NCBI RefSeq assembly: GCF_900116635.1
Contig: NZ_FPBJ01000027.1
Coordinates: 1-41,629, forward strand
Length of the DNA stretch: 41,629 bases
Source: Xenorhabdus koppenhoeferi
GTDB taxonomy: Bacteria > Pseudomonadota > Gammaproteobacteria > Enterobacterales > Enterobacteriaceae
Direction: 5' to 3'
Shown here: positions 1 to 6,767 of the stretch, one piece after another
How positions within the stretch are numbered: position 1 is the first letter of the stretch
Layout: each line of letters begins with the position of its first letter
Notes under the pieces: model-generated
Database searches by the model: none
Seen by the model: the letters and a program-made list of their open reading frames with translations, nothing else
What the model was told of the DNA's origin: nothing
Made by a program: the position numbers and the translations under genes

Positions 1-1
1 A

Positions 2-82
2 ACACGAGATTACAAAACACCGAATGAGTTATTTAAAGGAATACCCACTCATTTACTTCGTCCATTACGGTGTTGCGCTTAA
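2..82 (+). pseudogene. C-terminal end of an IS30-family transposase (partial)
   Basis: The reading frame enters from the left edge and ends at TAA 80-82. It reads TRDYKTPNELFKG followed by a short tail ending RPLRCCA. The block R-x-YKTPNELF is the conserved C-terminal signature of IS30-type DDE transposases, normally found after an RPRK motif that would lie outside the window. A second frame gives GVALNM with a TGA at 87-89, so a late frameshift is possible. Only the last 26 codons are visible, so it cannot be said whether the rest is intact. Confidence 0.55.
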
Positions 83-250
83 TATGTGAATCCAAGATAA
101 GTAATCAAAAATATTTTTCTTATTCATAGAATACCTAAATAACTTTCCAAAATAGCACTACACCTTATACACTCATAATTACATGTATAACAACGAGTTG
201 AAAGAGTCTATGTGTAGCATAATTACGAATTTTTATTTAGCATTAGACTT

Positions 251-465
251 GGATTCGGTCACGTATTAAATCCGTTGATTAGCATCAAACGTTCAATGAA
301 AGTGCCGATGACTTTATCATGCATTTCGGGTGCGCAAAGTTAAATTCTCGCGCTCAATACGTTGAGTAAATGTCTTTTCGACGAGATGGTGGATTTCTGG
401 TAATAGATTATAAACCTTGAAATTATCGGTACACCAGAACACAACATTAAACGAGGAAAGCGCTG
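251..465 (-). mobile_element. Decayed IS1-family remnant (insB end)
   Basis: The segment aligns base by base with the left end of the intact IS1 element at 503-760, in the same orientation. GGATTCGGTCACGTATTAAA at 251 matches GGAGTGGGTCATGTATCCAA at 503, and the parts coding for the InsB C-terminus follow (for example GAAATTATCGGTACACCAGAA at 420 against the same motif at 731). An internal deletion of roughly 50 bases and many substitutions destroy the frame. Similarity fades near 465, so the insA half is gone. It is an old copy beside a younger one. Confidence 0.75.
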
Positions 466-536
466 AGTTAACATATTAAGTGCAATCGGCGGGATATTAA
501 AAGGAGTGGGTCATGTATCCAATGCGTTGATTGACT

Positions 537-935
537 CTAAATATAATATTCTCTTTCAATAAAAGTACCGATGACTTTATCATGCATTTCCGGCGATTTT
601 GAATAGCCCAATGTTTTACGGTTTAATCGCTTAATTCGATTACGAAGGGTGAGATTTTCACGTTCTATCCGTTGCGTGAAACTTTTTCCGATGAGGTGTT
701 TATTCGTTGGTAACATATTGTAAGCGTTGAAATTATCCGTACACCAGAAAGCTACATTGAATCGAGCGAGCTTTTTCAATAGCTTCTTTAGCGTTTTCTG
801 ACTCCGTCTTCCGAAGGTATGAGCAATGATACGCTTCAGGCGGGGTTCCCAAGCATACCATAACCAACGTTGTTGTTTTTTATTGCCGACAAAAGACCAC
901 ATCTCGTCAACTTCACAGATAAGCTGAATTTCCAA
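537..935 (-). CDS. insB: IS1 InsB, DDE catalytic part of IS1 transposase
   Basis: This is the catalytic half of the IS1 transposase, expressed as a fusion with InsA by -1 ribosomal frameshifting. Readthrough from GTG 1231 through the slippery site at 974-980 into this frame gives a fusion of about 231 residues, matching IS1 InsAB' (232). Visible IS1 motifs are EVDEMWSFVGNKKQQRWLWYA (DDE Asp region), CTDNFNAY and the RIERENLTLRNRIKRL block with the HxxK/R-type catalytic region, then the end FIEREYYI. The frame is uninterrupted, so the element could be active. Confidence 0.82.
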   Translation of the reverse strand: MEIQLICEVDEMWSFVGNKKQQRWLWYAWEPRLKRIIAHTFGRRSQKTLKKLLKKLARFNVAFWCTDNFNAYNMLPTNKHLIGKSFTQRIERENLTLRNRIKRLNRKTLGYSKSPEMHDKVIGTFIEREYYI

Positions 936-955
936 ATTATCCAGTGGCAGTGTTG

Positions 956-1231
956 TTACCGATCTTGGGCGGAGTTTTTTAGGGTGCGAACAACCGCATT
1001 AATGCTGATATGTAATGCCCGTGCGGTATCACGAATACCTGAGTTATTCATAGCAAGATCAACGAATTGTTCTTTTATCCCGGCGTGACAGGCGCGATAA
1101 GAATAATCCAGTTGGAAAGTGCGATTACAGGACAAACAACGATAACGCTGATGACCACCTTTCCCTTTACCATGCTTTTTCACCTCTTTTGTCTGGTCAC
1201 AAAATCGGCATTTTACTTCAACTGTTGCCAC
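956..1231 (-). CDS. insA: IS1 InsA, zinc-finger/HTH repressor part of IS1 transposase
   Basis: InsA binds the IS1 ends and, when made alone, inhibits transposition. The chosen start is GTG at 1231, preceded by GGGGAGA, which gives exactly 91 residues, the length of E. coli IS1 InsA; an ATG at 1246 would add five residues. Two CxxC-type pairs (CRFC near the start, CLSC about 25 residues later) form the zinc finger, and the middle carries the helix-turn-helix with GHQRYRCLSC and DTARALHIS. The tail RTLKNSAQDR overlaps the slippery A6C run at 974-980, where a -1 shift yields the full InsAB' transposase. Confidence 0.85.
   Translation of the reverse strand: MATVEVKCRFCDQTKEVKKHGKGKGGHQRYRCLSCNRTFQLDYSYRACHAGIKEQFVDLAMNNSGIRDTARALHISINAVVRTLKNSAQDR
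974..980 (-). promoter_or_regulatory. IS1 programmed -1 frameshift site (A AAA AAC)
   Basis: On the minus strand the insA codons CTA AAA AAC contain A-AAA-AAC, the established IS1 slippery heptamer. Slipping back one base moves ribosomes from the insA frame (stop at 956-958) into the insB frame, producing the InsAB' transposase. Confidence 0.8.
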
Positions 1232-1324
1232 TAAAGTTCTCCCCATAAAGAATGGCTAGTATACCTGATGAACAACTCCTTGAATACACAACCATATCTT
1301 ATAAACCCGTTAATCTGATAACAG

Positions 1325-1620
1325 TTAATTAAAAGAACTGCTATTCTGAGAAATAACATTCTTAAGTTTCAGTAATTTTTTGGATAGAGGTAGATATTCT
1401 TCAATAAATTGAGTCATCGTAAATCTGAATGCAATTTCAACAAATTCGACGAAGGCAGCTTTACCCAGTTGTGTATAAAAAGGGCGATATTTTTCCGAAG
1501 CTTAATAAACTCACTCCGTCCAACAATATGTTGTAAATAATTGTCTCTGAAAAATTGCATTATTTGATGTTTTATAGCGATAATTGTCATACTCTTCATC
1601 CGTGGTTTTGATGGCTCATT
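1325..1620 (-). pseudogene. Decayed coding sequence of unknown family
   Basis: On the minus strand one frame runs from just after a TGA near 1622 to TAA 1325-1327, about 98 codons, broken by only two stops three codons apart. It reads IKTTDEEYDNYRYK, then after the stops EKYRPFYTQLGKAAFVEFVE and a basic tail. The hydrophobic/aromatic pattern looks coding-like, but I do not recognise the family. A 61-codon open frame on the same strand (1414-1599) overlaps it in another frame and is judged less likely. It lies in an IS-rich gap, so a broken transposase or cargo gene is possible. Confidence 0.25.
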
Positions 1621-1778
1621 TGGCGACGATTATCAGATTATAAAAGGAGATTTTTTCTATCTAAAATCAACGATTAAAATCAAATAGCCTGTATATGTAA
1701 AGCGATACAAAGTCGAATTTCAGAGAATATTCCTTCGGGGCAGCATTAACTTCCGAACAGTGCCAAATTAATTATACC

Positions 1779-2282
1779 ATGCTAAACATCGTCCTATTCG
1801 AACCAGAAATCCCGCCTAATACAGGCAACATAATCCGCCTTTGCGCCAATACTGGCTGCCAGCTTCATCTCATTCAACCGTTAGGTTTCACATGGGATGA
1901 TAAACGCTTGCGTCGCGCTGGGCTGGATTATCATGAGTTTGCCAATATTAAGCAACATCATGACTATCATGCTTTCTTGGAAAGTGAAGGACTCAGTTCA
2001 GTCAATTCGCAATCCTCTTCTGGATCACGTTTGTTTGCTTTGACTACAAAAGGTACTCCAGCACACAGTAATGTGCGTTATTGTGATGGTGATTACTTGA
2101 TGTTTGGCCCGGAAACCCGTGGCTTACCATCTTATGTGTTAGATAACATGCCACCTGAACAGAAGATCAGGATTCCTATGCTGCCGGATAGCCGCAGCAT
2201 GAATCTTTCTAATACTGTAGCGGTGGTGGTGTTTGAAGCATGGCGGCAACTAGGGTATCCCGGTGCTTTATTGCGGGATTAA
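1779..2282 (+). CDS. trmL: tRNA (cytidine/uridine-34-2'-O)-methyltransferase TrmL
   Basis: TrmL is a SPOUT-class enzyme that methylates the ribose of the wobble base of tRNA-Leu (CAA and cmnm5UAA anticodons) with S-adenosylmethionine. The 167 residues begin with the family signature [15 protein letters not shown] and carry [14 protein letters not shown] (about 40-53), the knot motif FGPETRG (109-115) and SRSMNLSN (138-145). The protein is about ten residues longer than the E. coli enzyme. The extra material is a Ser-rich segment at 71-83 in a surface region before the [10 protein letters not shown] strand. It is convergent with cysE and followed by a hairpin terminator. Confidence 0.95.
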   Translation: MLNIVLFEPEIPPNTGNIIRLCANTGCQLHLIQPLGFTWDDKRLRRAGLDYHEFANIKQHHDYHAFLESEGLSSVNSQSSSGSRLFALTTKGTPAHSNVRYCDGDYLMFGPETRGLPSYVLDNMPPEQKIRIPMLPDSRSMNLSNTVAVVVFEAWRQLGYPGALLRD

Positions 2283-2285
2283 AAT

Positions 2286-2319
2286 ATAGCACTCAGTACC
2301 ATTAGGCGCTGAGTGCTAT
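2286..2319. terminator. Bidirectional hairpin between trmL and cysE
   Basis: A perfect 11 bp stem (ATAGCACTCAG at 2286-2296 with CTGAGTGCTAT at 2309-2319) has a 12-base loop. It sits 4 bases after the trmL stop and about 35 bases beyond the cysE stop, as expected of a shared terminator for convergent genes. The following T-run is weak. Confidence 0.6.
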
Positions 2320-2352
2320 TAATTCTGTCTCATTACCAAAAGAGATGGAATC

Positions 2353-3174
2353 TTAAATCCCGTCCCCGTTCTCAAACCCGTTATTGATGCCATTAAAATG
2401 CTGGTTCATATCCAGTGATGGCTTCTCGCTTTCCGGTTTTCCGACAATCCTCGCCGGTACGCCTGCCACTGTGGTATGAGGTGGAACAGGTCTTAATACA
2501 ACCGATCCCGCCCCAATTTTTGCCCCGCGACCAATCTCTATGTTGCCGAGGATCTTAGAACCCGCACCAATCATCACGCCTTCACGTACTTTCGGATGAC
2601 GATCTCCTCCTGCTTTGCCTGTACCACCCAATGTTACGGATTGCAGAATGGAAACATCATTTTCAACAATCGCCGTCTCACCAATGACGATACCTGTTGC
2701 GTGGTCAAGCATGATACCGCAACCAATTTTCGCGGCAGGGTGGATATCTACCCCAAATGAAACTGAAATCTGGTTTTGCAGGTAAATGGCCAATGCATTG
2801 CGATCTTGTTTCCACAGCCAGTGTGCGATGCGGTAGGCTTGTAATGCATGGAAGCCTTTAAGGTAGAGCAGAGGGGTTGAGTATTTGTCTACAGCGGGGT
2901 CGCGCAATCGAACGGCTTTGATATCATATGCTGCTGATTCGATCATTCTAGGGTCACTGCGGTACGCGCTTTCAACGACTTCCCTGACTTCAATAGGGGG
3001 CATAATCGGTGTTGCCAGCTTATTTGCCAGCATATAACTCAGGGCACTACCCAGATTTTCATGTTTGAGTAGTGTCGCGTGGAAAAAACTGGCTAACATA
3101 GGCTCACAATCTGCCAGAGCCTTTGCCTCGTTTTTTATATTTTTCCAGACTTCGTTCAGCTCTTCTCGCGACAT
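2353..3174 (-). CDS. cysE: Serine O-acetyltransferase CysE
   Basis: CysE transfers acetyl from acetyl-CoA to serine, the first committed step of cysteine synthesis, and binds CysK through its C-terminal tail. The start is ATG 3174 (MSREELNEVWKNI), giving 273 residues, the same as E. coli. An open frame extends further upstream, but it only reads through the gpsA end in another frame. The N-terminal helical domain is followed by the left-handed beta-helix of hexapeptide repeats. The catalytic segment LDHATG supplies the Asp-His pair (around 157-158), and GGDRHPKVREGVMIGAG holds the second His. The tail ends GDGI, the CysK-docking Ile. It follows gpsA by 19 bases. Confidence 0.96.
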   Translation of the reverse strand: MSREELNEVWKNIKNEAKALADCEPMLASFFHATLLKHENLGSALSYMLANKLATPIMPPIEVREVVESAYRSDPRMIESAAYDIKAVRLRDPAVDKYSTPLLYLKGFHALQAYRIAHWLWKQDRNALAIYLQNQISVSFGVDIHPAAKIGCGIMLDHATGIVIGETAIVENDVSILQSVTLGGTGKAGGDRHPKVREGVMIGAGSKILGNIEIGRGAKIGAGSVVLRPVPPHTTVAGVPARIVGKPESEKPSLDMNQHFNGINNGFENGDGI

Positions 3175-3193
3175 ATAAGTGTTCCCATCTTTT

Positions 3194-4213
3194 TTAAGAT
3201 TGAGAGACTTCACCCTCATCTCTTGTGGCTCTTCCCAATAATGCTTGAGCTGCCTCAATAACATTCTTATGGCAGTACAGTATTTGGTAGATCTGCTCTG
3301 AGATAGGCATTTCAACACCAGTGCGTTCTGCCAAGGCCCGTACTTCTTTGGTATTGCGGTATCCTTCGACAACCTGTCCAATTTCTCGTTGTGCTTCATC
3401 AACACCGATACCTTGCCCCAGCATCATGCCAAAACGACGGTTACGGGATTGGTTATCAGTACAGGTCAGGACTAAATCGCCTAACCCCGCCATTCCCATA
3501 AATGTGGAAGGATCAGCGCCTAACGCTATTCCAAGGCGGCTCATTTCTGCCAGACCACGGGTGATCAATGCCGTGCGAGCATTAGCCCCGAAGCCCATAC
3601 CATCAGAAACCCCCGCGCCAATTGCAATAACATTTTTTATTGCTCCGCCAAGTTGTACTCCAATGAAGTCTGGGTTTTTGTATACACGGAAACTTTTGCC
3701 ACAATGGAAAAGTTGCTGGAGTTCTTCACCAAACTCAGGTGTGGTGGCAGAAACCGCAATTGCGGTCGGTAAACCTGCCGCCAGCTCTTTGGCGAATGTC
3801 GGACCAGAGACGACAGCGAGGGGGATTTCATTACCTAATATCTCACGTGCAACATCTTGCAATAAACGTCCTGTCTCGGCTTCAAGGCCTTTGGTCGCCC
3901 AGACAATACGGCTGTCGTGCTGCAAATGCGGTTTTATCTGCTGTAAGACATCACCAAAAACGTGGCTGGGAACTACGATAAGGATATTGCGACTGGCTGA
4001 AACAGCGCTCTTTAAATCAGCCTCAAGCAGTAAACTATCAGGAAAAGAAACATCCGGCAGAAATGTCTGGTTACAACGTGCTTGTTGCAGAGCGTGGATG
4101 TGTTCAGGGTTATGTCCCCAAAGTATAACTTCATGCCCGTTGCGTGCCAAAGTAATGGCTAAAGCGGTGCCGTATGAGCCGGCACCGATCACTGTCATAG
4201 AAGCAGTATTCAT
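3194..4213 (-). CDS. gpsA: NAD(P)-dependent glycerol-3-phosphate dehydrogenase GpsA
   Basis: GpsA reduces dihydroxyacetone phosphate to sn-glycerol 3-phosphate for phospholipid synthesis. The 339-residue protein has the Rossmann loop [10 protein letters not shown] at residues 10-19, the VVPSHVF segment, KGLEAETG, the SGPTFAKE motif, and the catalytic lysine in [15 protein letters not shown]. The G-x-R region near [14 protein letters not shown] binds substrate. The start ATG shares one base with the secB stop (TGATG at 4215-4211), so the two are probably translationally coupled, the usual secB-gpsA-cysE arrangement. Confidence 0.96.
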   Translation of the reverse strand: MNTASMTVIGAGSYGTALAITLARNGHEVILWGHNPEHIHALQQARCNQTFLPDVSFPDSLLLEADLKSAVSASRNILIVVPSHVFGDVLQQIKPHLQHDSRIVWATKGLEAETGRLLQDVAREILGNEIPLAVVSGPTFAKELAAGLPTAIAVSATTPEFGEELQQLFHCGKSFRVYKNPDFIGVQLGGAIKNVIAIGAGVSDGMGFGANARTALITRGLAEMSRLGIALGADPSTFMGMAGLGDLVLTCTDNQSRNRRFGMMLGQGIGVDEAQREIGQVVEGYRNTKEVRALAERTGVEMPISEQIYQILYCHKNVIEAAQALLGRATRDEGEVSQS

Positions 4214-4683
4214 CAGGCTTCCTGTTCAGCCTCGTTAGACTGAGGTTCAGCCTGTTGTTGCAGGTAGTTCATGAACAGTGCATCAAAGTTGACTGGTGCC
4301 AGATTCAGTTGTGGGAAAGTACCACGGCCTACCAGACTGGTGATGCATTCACGAGCATACGGGAACAGGATGTTCGGGCAGTATGCACCTAAGCAGTGTG
4401 CCAGTTGAGTTCCTTCGATACCATCGATTGAGAAAATACCTGCCTGCTGAACTTCACACAGAAATGCAGTTTCTTCTTCTAATGTCGCTGTAACAGTGAC
4501 ACGCAGAACAACTTCGTAAACGCCTTCAACCAATTCGCTGGAAGCGGTATCCAGATCCAATTTAACTTCTGGCTGCCATTCCTGCTGAAAAATCTGAGGT
4601 GCTTTTGGTGCTTCGAAAGAAACATCTTTCGTGTAGACTCGTTGGATCTGGAAAGCCATTTCTGTGTTGTTTTGTTCTGACAT
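4213..4683 (-). CDS. secB: Protein-export chaperone SecB
   Basis: SecB is a cytosolic homotetrameric chaperone that holds preproteins unfolded and passes them to SecA at the Sec translocon. The 156-residue protein matches the family length and carries [16 protein letters not shown] near the N-terminus, the acidic [10 protein letters not shown] region used for SecA binding, CEVQQAGIF, and the [30 protein letters not shown] block. The C-terminal tail is acidic and Gln-rich. It overlaps gpsA by one base. The grxC gene that precedes secB in E. coli is not present; only 76 bases separate secB from yibN. Confidence 0.96.
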   Translation of the reverse strand: MSEQNNTEMAFQIQRVYTKDVSFEAPKAPQIFQQEWQPEVKLDLDTASSELVEGVYEVVLRVTVTATLEEETAFLCEVQQAGIFSIDGIEGTQLAHCLGAYCPNILFPYARECITSLVGRGTFPQLNLAPVNFDALFMNYLQQQAEPQSNEAEQEA

Positions 4684-4759
4684 AATAATATTTACCTTTT
4701 TCAGACATCCTTATTAATCTTTAATAATGCGAGCATACTGCTCACACCTTAAGTTCTTT

Positions 4760-5197
4760 TTATTTCTTGCCTTGGGCCAGTGGCAGATTTTCACCTACCC
4801 ACCCGGCAATTCCCTCTTTCAGGGAATAAACCTGCTCAAAACCAAAACGCCCCAGATTCTCTGCCGGTGTTCTGGCTTCCATTCCACTCGCTGAAACAAT
4901 AATAACAGGCTGTTTTTTATGTTTTTCCAACTCACCCAGATTATTGTCTTTAATCTCGGACGGTGTCAGGTTAACGGAACCAGTGATATGCCCTCTGCGG
5001 AAATCGTCACGGGAGCGTAAATCCACGACGATAGCATCTTCCTTATTGATAAAATGGATGGCTTGCGCACGGGTGATCACTTTACTCTTGGAGAACAAGC
5101 TTTTTGCCGTCATGACGATGACAGCCACCAGCAATGCAATCCAGGCAAGACTCAGGATCGTGTTCCGGCTAATAAATTGCATGATTTCTTGCAGCAT
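4760..5197 (-). CDS. yibN: YibN-like membrane-anchored rhodanese-fold protein lacking the catalytic cysteine
   Basis: This protein has a single N-terminal membrane helix ([16 protein letters not shown], about residues 13-30) and a cytosolic rhodanese-like domain with the typical [15 protein letters not shown] strand-loop and the end [13 protein letters not shown]. The start is taken as ATG 5197 (MLQEIMQF), as in other YibN proteins; ATG 5209 would add four residues. The active-site loop position reads [10 protein letters not shown] and contains no cysteine; in fact the whole protein has none. Sulfurtransferase activity is therefore unlikely, and a structural or binding role is inferred. YibN family members sit beside grxC and secB, but grxC is missing here. 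Confidence 0.9.
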   Translation of the reverse strand: MLQEIMQFISRNTILSLAWIALLVAVIVMTAKSLFSKSKVITRAQAIHFINKEDAIVVDLRSRDDFRRGHITGSVNLTPSEIKDNNLGELEKHKKQPVIIVSASGMEARTPAENLGRFGFEQVYSLKEGIAGWVGENLPLAQGKK

Positions 5198-5608
5198 GGA
5201 GGGCAACAACTCCCGTTAGTTAATAACAAATATCTAAGGTAGCAGAGTATACCTGTGTGCTGCGTCAATTACAGCCAATTAGCAATAATCCAATGTAGTT
5301 TTTGCAGAGCGTTTCGAGAAAAATAAAAAATACACTGAGAATGACATGATTGTCAGGCATCATCGAAATATTTCATGTAACAGTGATTTCTCTCTACCCT
5401 ATCGGGCAAGGAACCCAAGACGCAAATATCGATCAAGCGATTGATCCAGTTTTGGCTAATCCCATTTTAATATTGGAGAACAGGGGGGGCATTTTAAGGT
5501 TGTAATTACACTCTATTCTAGAGATTATGTTCATATTTGACCTGTTATTTACATTTCATGCCTTTAATAGGTCTTATAAGGTCTATTATTTTATGGTTTG
5601 GAGGGGTG
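5198..5608. other. Intergenic stretch where gpmM is expected; holds a 52-codon open frame
   Basis: In E. coli gpmM lies between yibN and envC; nothing resembling it is present here. On the plus strand an open frame from ATG 5347 to TAA 5503-5505 reads ...NSDFSLYPIGQGTQDANID... and ends ENRGGILRL. FSLYPIGQGTQD faintly recalls the first strand of thiamine-binding/YkoF-like proteins, but the frame is too short for that family and no ribosome site is obvious. It is best treated as a possible gene fragment. The rest is AT-rich with no recognisable feature. Confidence 0.3.
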
Positions 5609-5905
5609 ATGTCTTTTATTCATTTACTTTATTCACCATCTGAATTAGCTGCTAATATTGGTCAAAATGCCAAAAATCTTAGGTTATCCAAGAATTTATC
5701 CAGGAAGACTTTAGCGGAAAAGTCAGGGGTTTCTGAGTCTACGATCAAAAGATTTGAAACTAAAGGAACGATCACTTTAGAAGCAATGATTCTTTTAGCG
5801 ACTCATTTAGATGCGTTAGGTTCGATATCCAATTTTTTTAAGACTGAATATCTAAGTACATATGAAGAATTAAACAACGCCAAACGTCAGAGGGGGACAA
5901 GATGA
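5609..5905 (+). CDS. hipB: HipB-like XRE-family antitoxin/repressor
   Basis: This small protein of 98 residues starts at ATG 5609, preceded by a strong GAGGGG site (5601-5606); the frame stays open upstream but without a better start. Residues 13-70 form a Cro/C1-type helix-turn-helix: IGQNAKNLRLSKNLSRKTLA, then the recognition helix GVSESTIKRFETKG, then TLEAMILLATHLDAL. In HipBA modules this protein dimerises, binds operators and neutralises the HipA kinase. Its TGA overlaps the ATG of the next frame by four bases (ATGA at 5902-5905), the standard hipB-hipA coupling. As hipA is broken it may now be an orphan regulator. Confidence 0.8.
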   Translation: MSFIHLLYSPSELAANIGQNAKNLRLSKNLSRKTLAEKSGVSESTIKRFETKGTITLEAMILLATHLDALGSISNFFKTEYLSTYEELNNAKRQRGTR

Positions 5906-6473
5906 ACAAATTTAAACATATAGAGCATCTTGATGTTTTATGCAATGGTATAAAAGTTGGAATGCTTACCAAGATTCAAGGTAAAGGAATTTATTTCACT
6001 TATGATAATAATTGGTTAGCTTCAGGGTTTAATTTATCACCTCTGACTATGGCTTTTGATGAAAAACCTCAACTGTATTAACGAAAAATGCAAAAGAAGT
6101 GGAAAAGATGGCTAGGTTAATGATTTTTAATGCGTTATCACATAATTATGATGATCACACAAAGAATTTTGCATTTCTTTATAATGAAGAAAAAGAATGG
6201 GTATTATCACCAGCTTATGATTTAACATTTTCAAACGCATTAGGGGAACATACGACAGGATTTGGCGGTAATAGTACAGGAAGAGCAACAAGAAAACGTA
6301 TTAGAGAAATTTGTTCTGAATATAAATACCTCAAATCAGATGATTATATAGACCAAACACTAGAGTCGTTATCTAATTGGGAAAATGAATTTAAAAGATT
6401 AAAAATCCCTTATGATGCAGGTAAAGGGATTTTTAACACCCTTGAGCGGGATCATGATTTTTTTGAAAAATAA
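5902..6473 (+). pseudogene. hipA: hipA toxin kinase, internally deleted and frameshifted
   Basis: HipA is a Ser/Thr kinase toxin that phosphorylates glutamyl-tRNA synthetase. Codons 5902-6081 give the N-terminal HipA subdomain (LDVLCNGIKVGML, then FTYDNNWLASG and LSPLTMAFD) and then stop at TAA 6079-6081. From about 6084 another frame gives the C-terminal part: MIFNALSHNYDDHTKNFAFL, which contains the catalytic-loop N-x-DDHxKN motif, then LSPAYDLTFS with the metal-binding D. The roughly 200-250 residues between, with the nucleotide-binding core, are missing. Normal HipA has about 430-440 residues. The fragment from GTG 6099 could be translated but cannot be an active kinase. Confidence 0.8.
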
Positions 6474-6482
6474 AGGGTTAAT

Positions 6483-6700
6483 ATGGCTAAAGCACGTTTA
6501 CACGATGATGCAATGGTGCAGCTTCTCCGTGAAAATCCTGAGTTTGCACAGAATTATCTGCATCAGGCGTTTATTGATATGGATGAAGAAGGCGGATAGA
6601 AAGCATTTCTTATGGTATTGCGCCATGTTGTAGAAGCGAGCGGTTACAGCGGATTTTTCTAAATTAACTAAAATTTATATTAATGATAAAAAACAGGCTG
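6483..6700 (+). pseudogene. Truncated antitoxin-like gene (HigA/addiction-module antidote type)
   Basis: From ATG 6483 the frame reads MAKARLHDDAMVQLLRENPE, continues through AQNYLHQAFIDMDEEGG, and stops at TAG 6597-6599. In the same frame after the stop KAFLMVLRHVVEASGYSGFF continues the same kind of sequence. The pattern (short acidic start, NPEFA-YL, then a FLMALRHVVEA-type helix) matches the family of HTH antidotes that pair with RelE/HigB toxins, from memory of the family. The HTH that should follow is missing, and no toxin gene is next to it. A point nonsense mutation plus later decay is the simplest reading. Confidence 0.45.
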
Positions 6701-6762
6701 TTCTCTGGTCAGGTGCAATTCCTCATGGAATAATCAGGCGCTATATTGCAGCAGGGTATTGA
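6641..6762 (+). pseudogene. Unidentified C-terminal gene fragment before envC
   Basis: A plus-strand frame distinct from the antitoxin remnant reads DFSKLTKIYINDKKQAVLWS, then GAIPHGIIRRYIAAGY, and stops at TGA 6760-6762, six bases before the envC start. It has no start codon of its own and looks like the tail or a domain piece of a larger lost gene. I do not recognise the family. A LWSG motif followed by an alanine-rich helix occurs in some polymorphic toxins, but that resemblance is too weak to name it. Confidence 0.25.
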
Positions 6763-6767
6763 ATAAG

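Larger units (their letters stand above)
503..1279 (-). mobile_element. Intact IS1-family insertion sequence
   Basis: This 777 bp element has the size and organisation of IS1. Imperfect terminal inverted repeats are visible: GGAGTGGGTCAT at 503 inward, and GGAGTTGTTCAT read on the minus strand from 1279. Between them lie insA and insB on the minus strand, joined by an A6C slippery site. The flanks at 494-502 and 1280-1288 do not match, so no 8-9 bp target duplication is seen. This suggests rearrangement with the adjacent remnant after insertion. Confidence 0.8.

Noticed and set aside
494-1288. Target-site duplication of the IS1 element
   Set aside because: The 9 bases on the left (ATATTAAAA) and right (TTGAATACA) do not match.
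1414-1599. 61-codon minus-strand frame
   Set aside because: The neighbouring frame looks more like coding sequence despite two stops, so this frame was not called.
3175-3405. In-frame upstream extension of cysE by 77 codons
   Set aside because: It overlaps the end of gpsA in another frame, has no similarity to CysE, and ATG 3174 gives the exact family length.
3321-4238. Long plus-strand open frame over gpsA
   Set aside because: It is the antisense of gpsA, Ser/Pro/Arg-rich, with no recognisable motif; a composition artefact.
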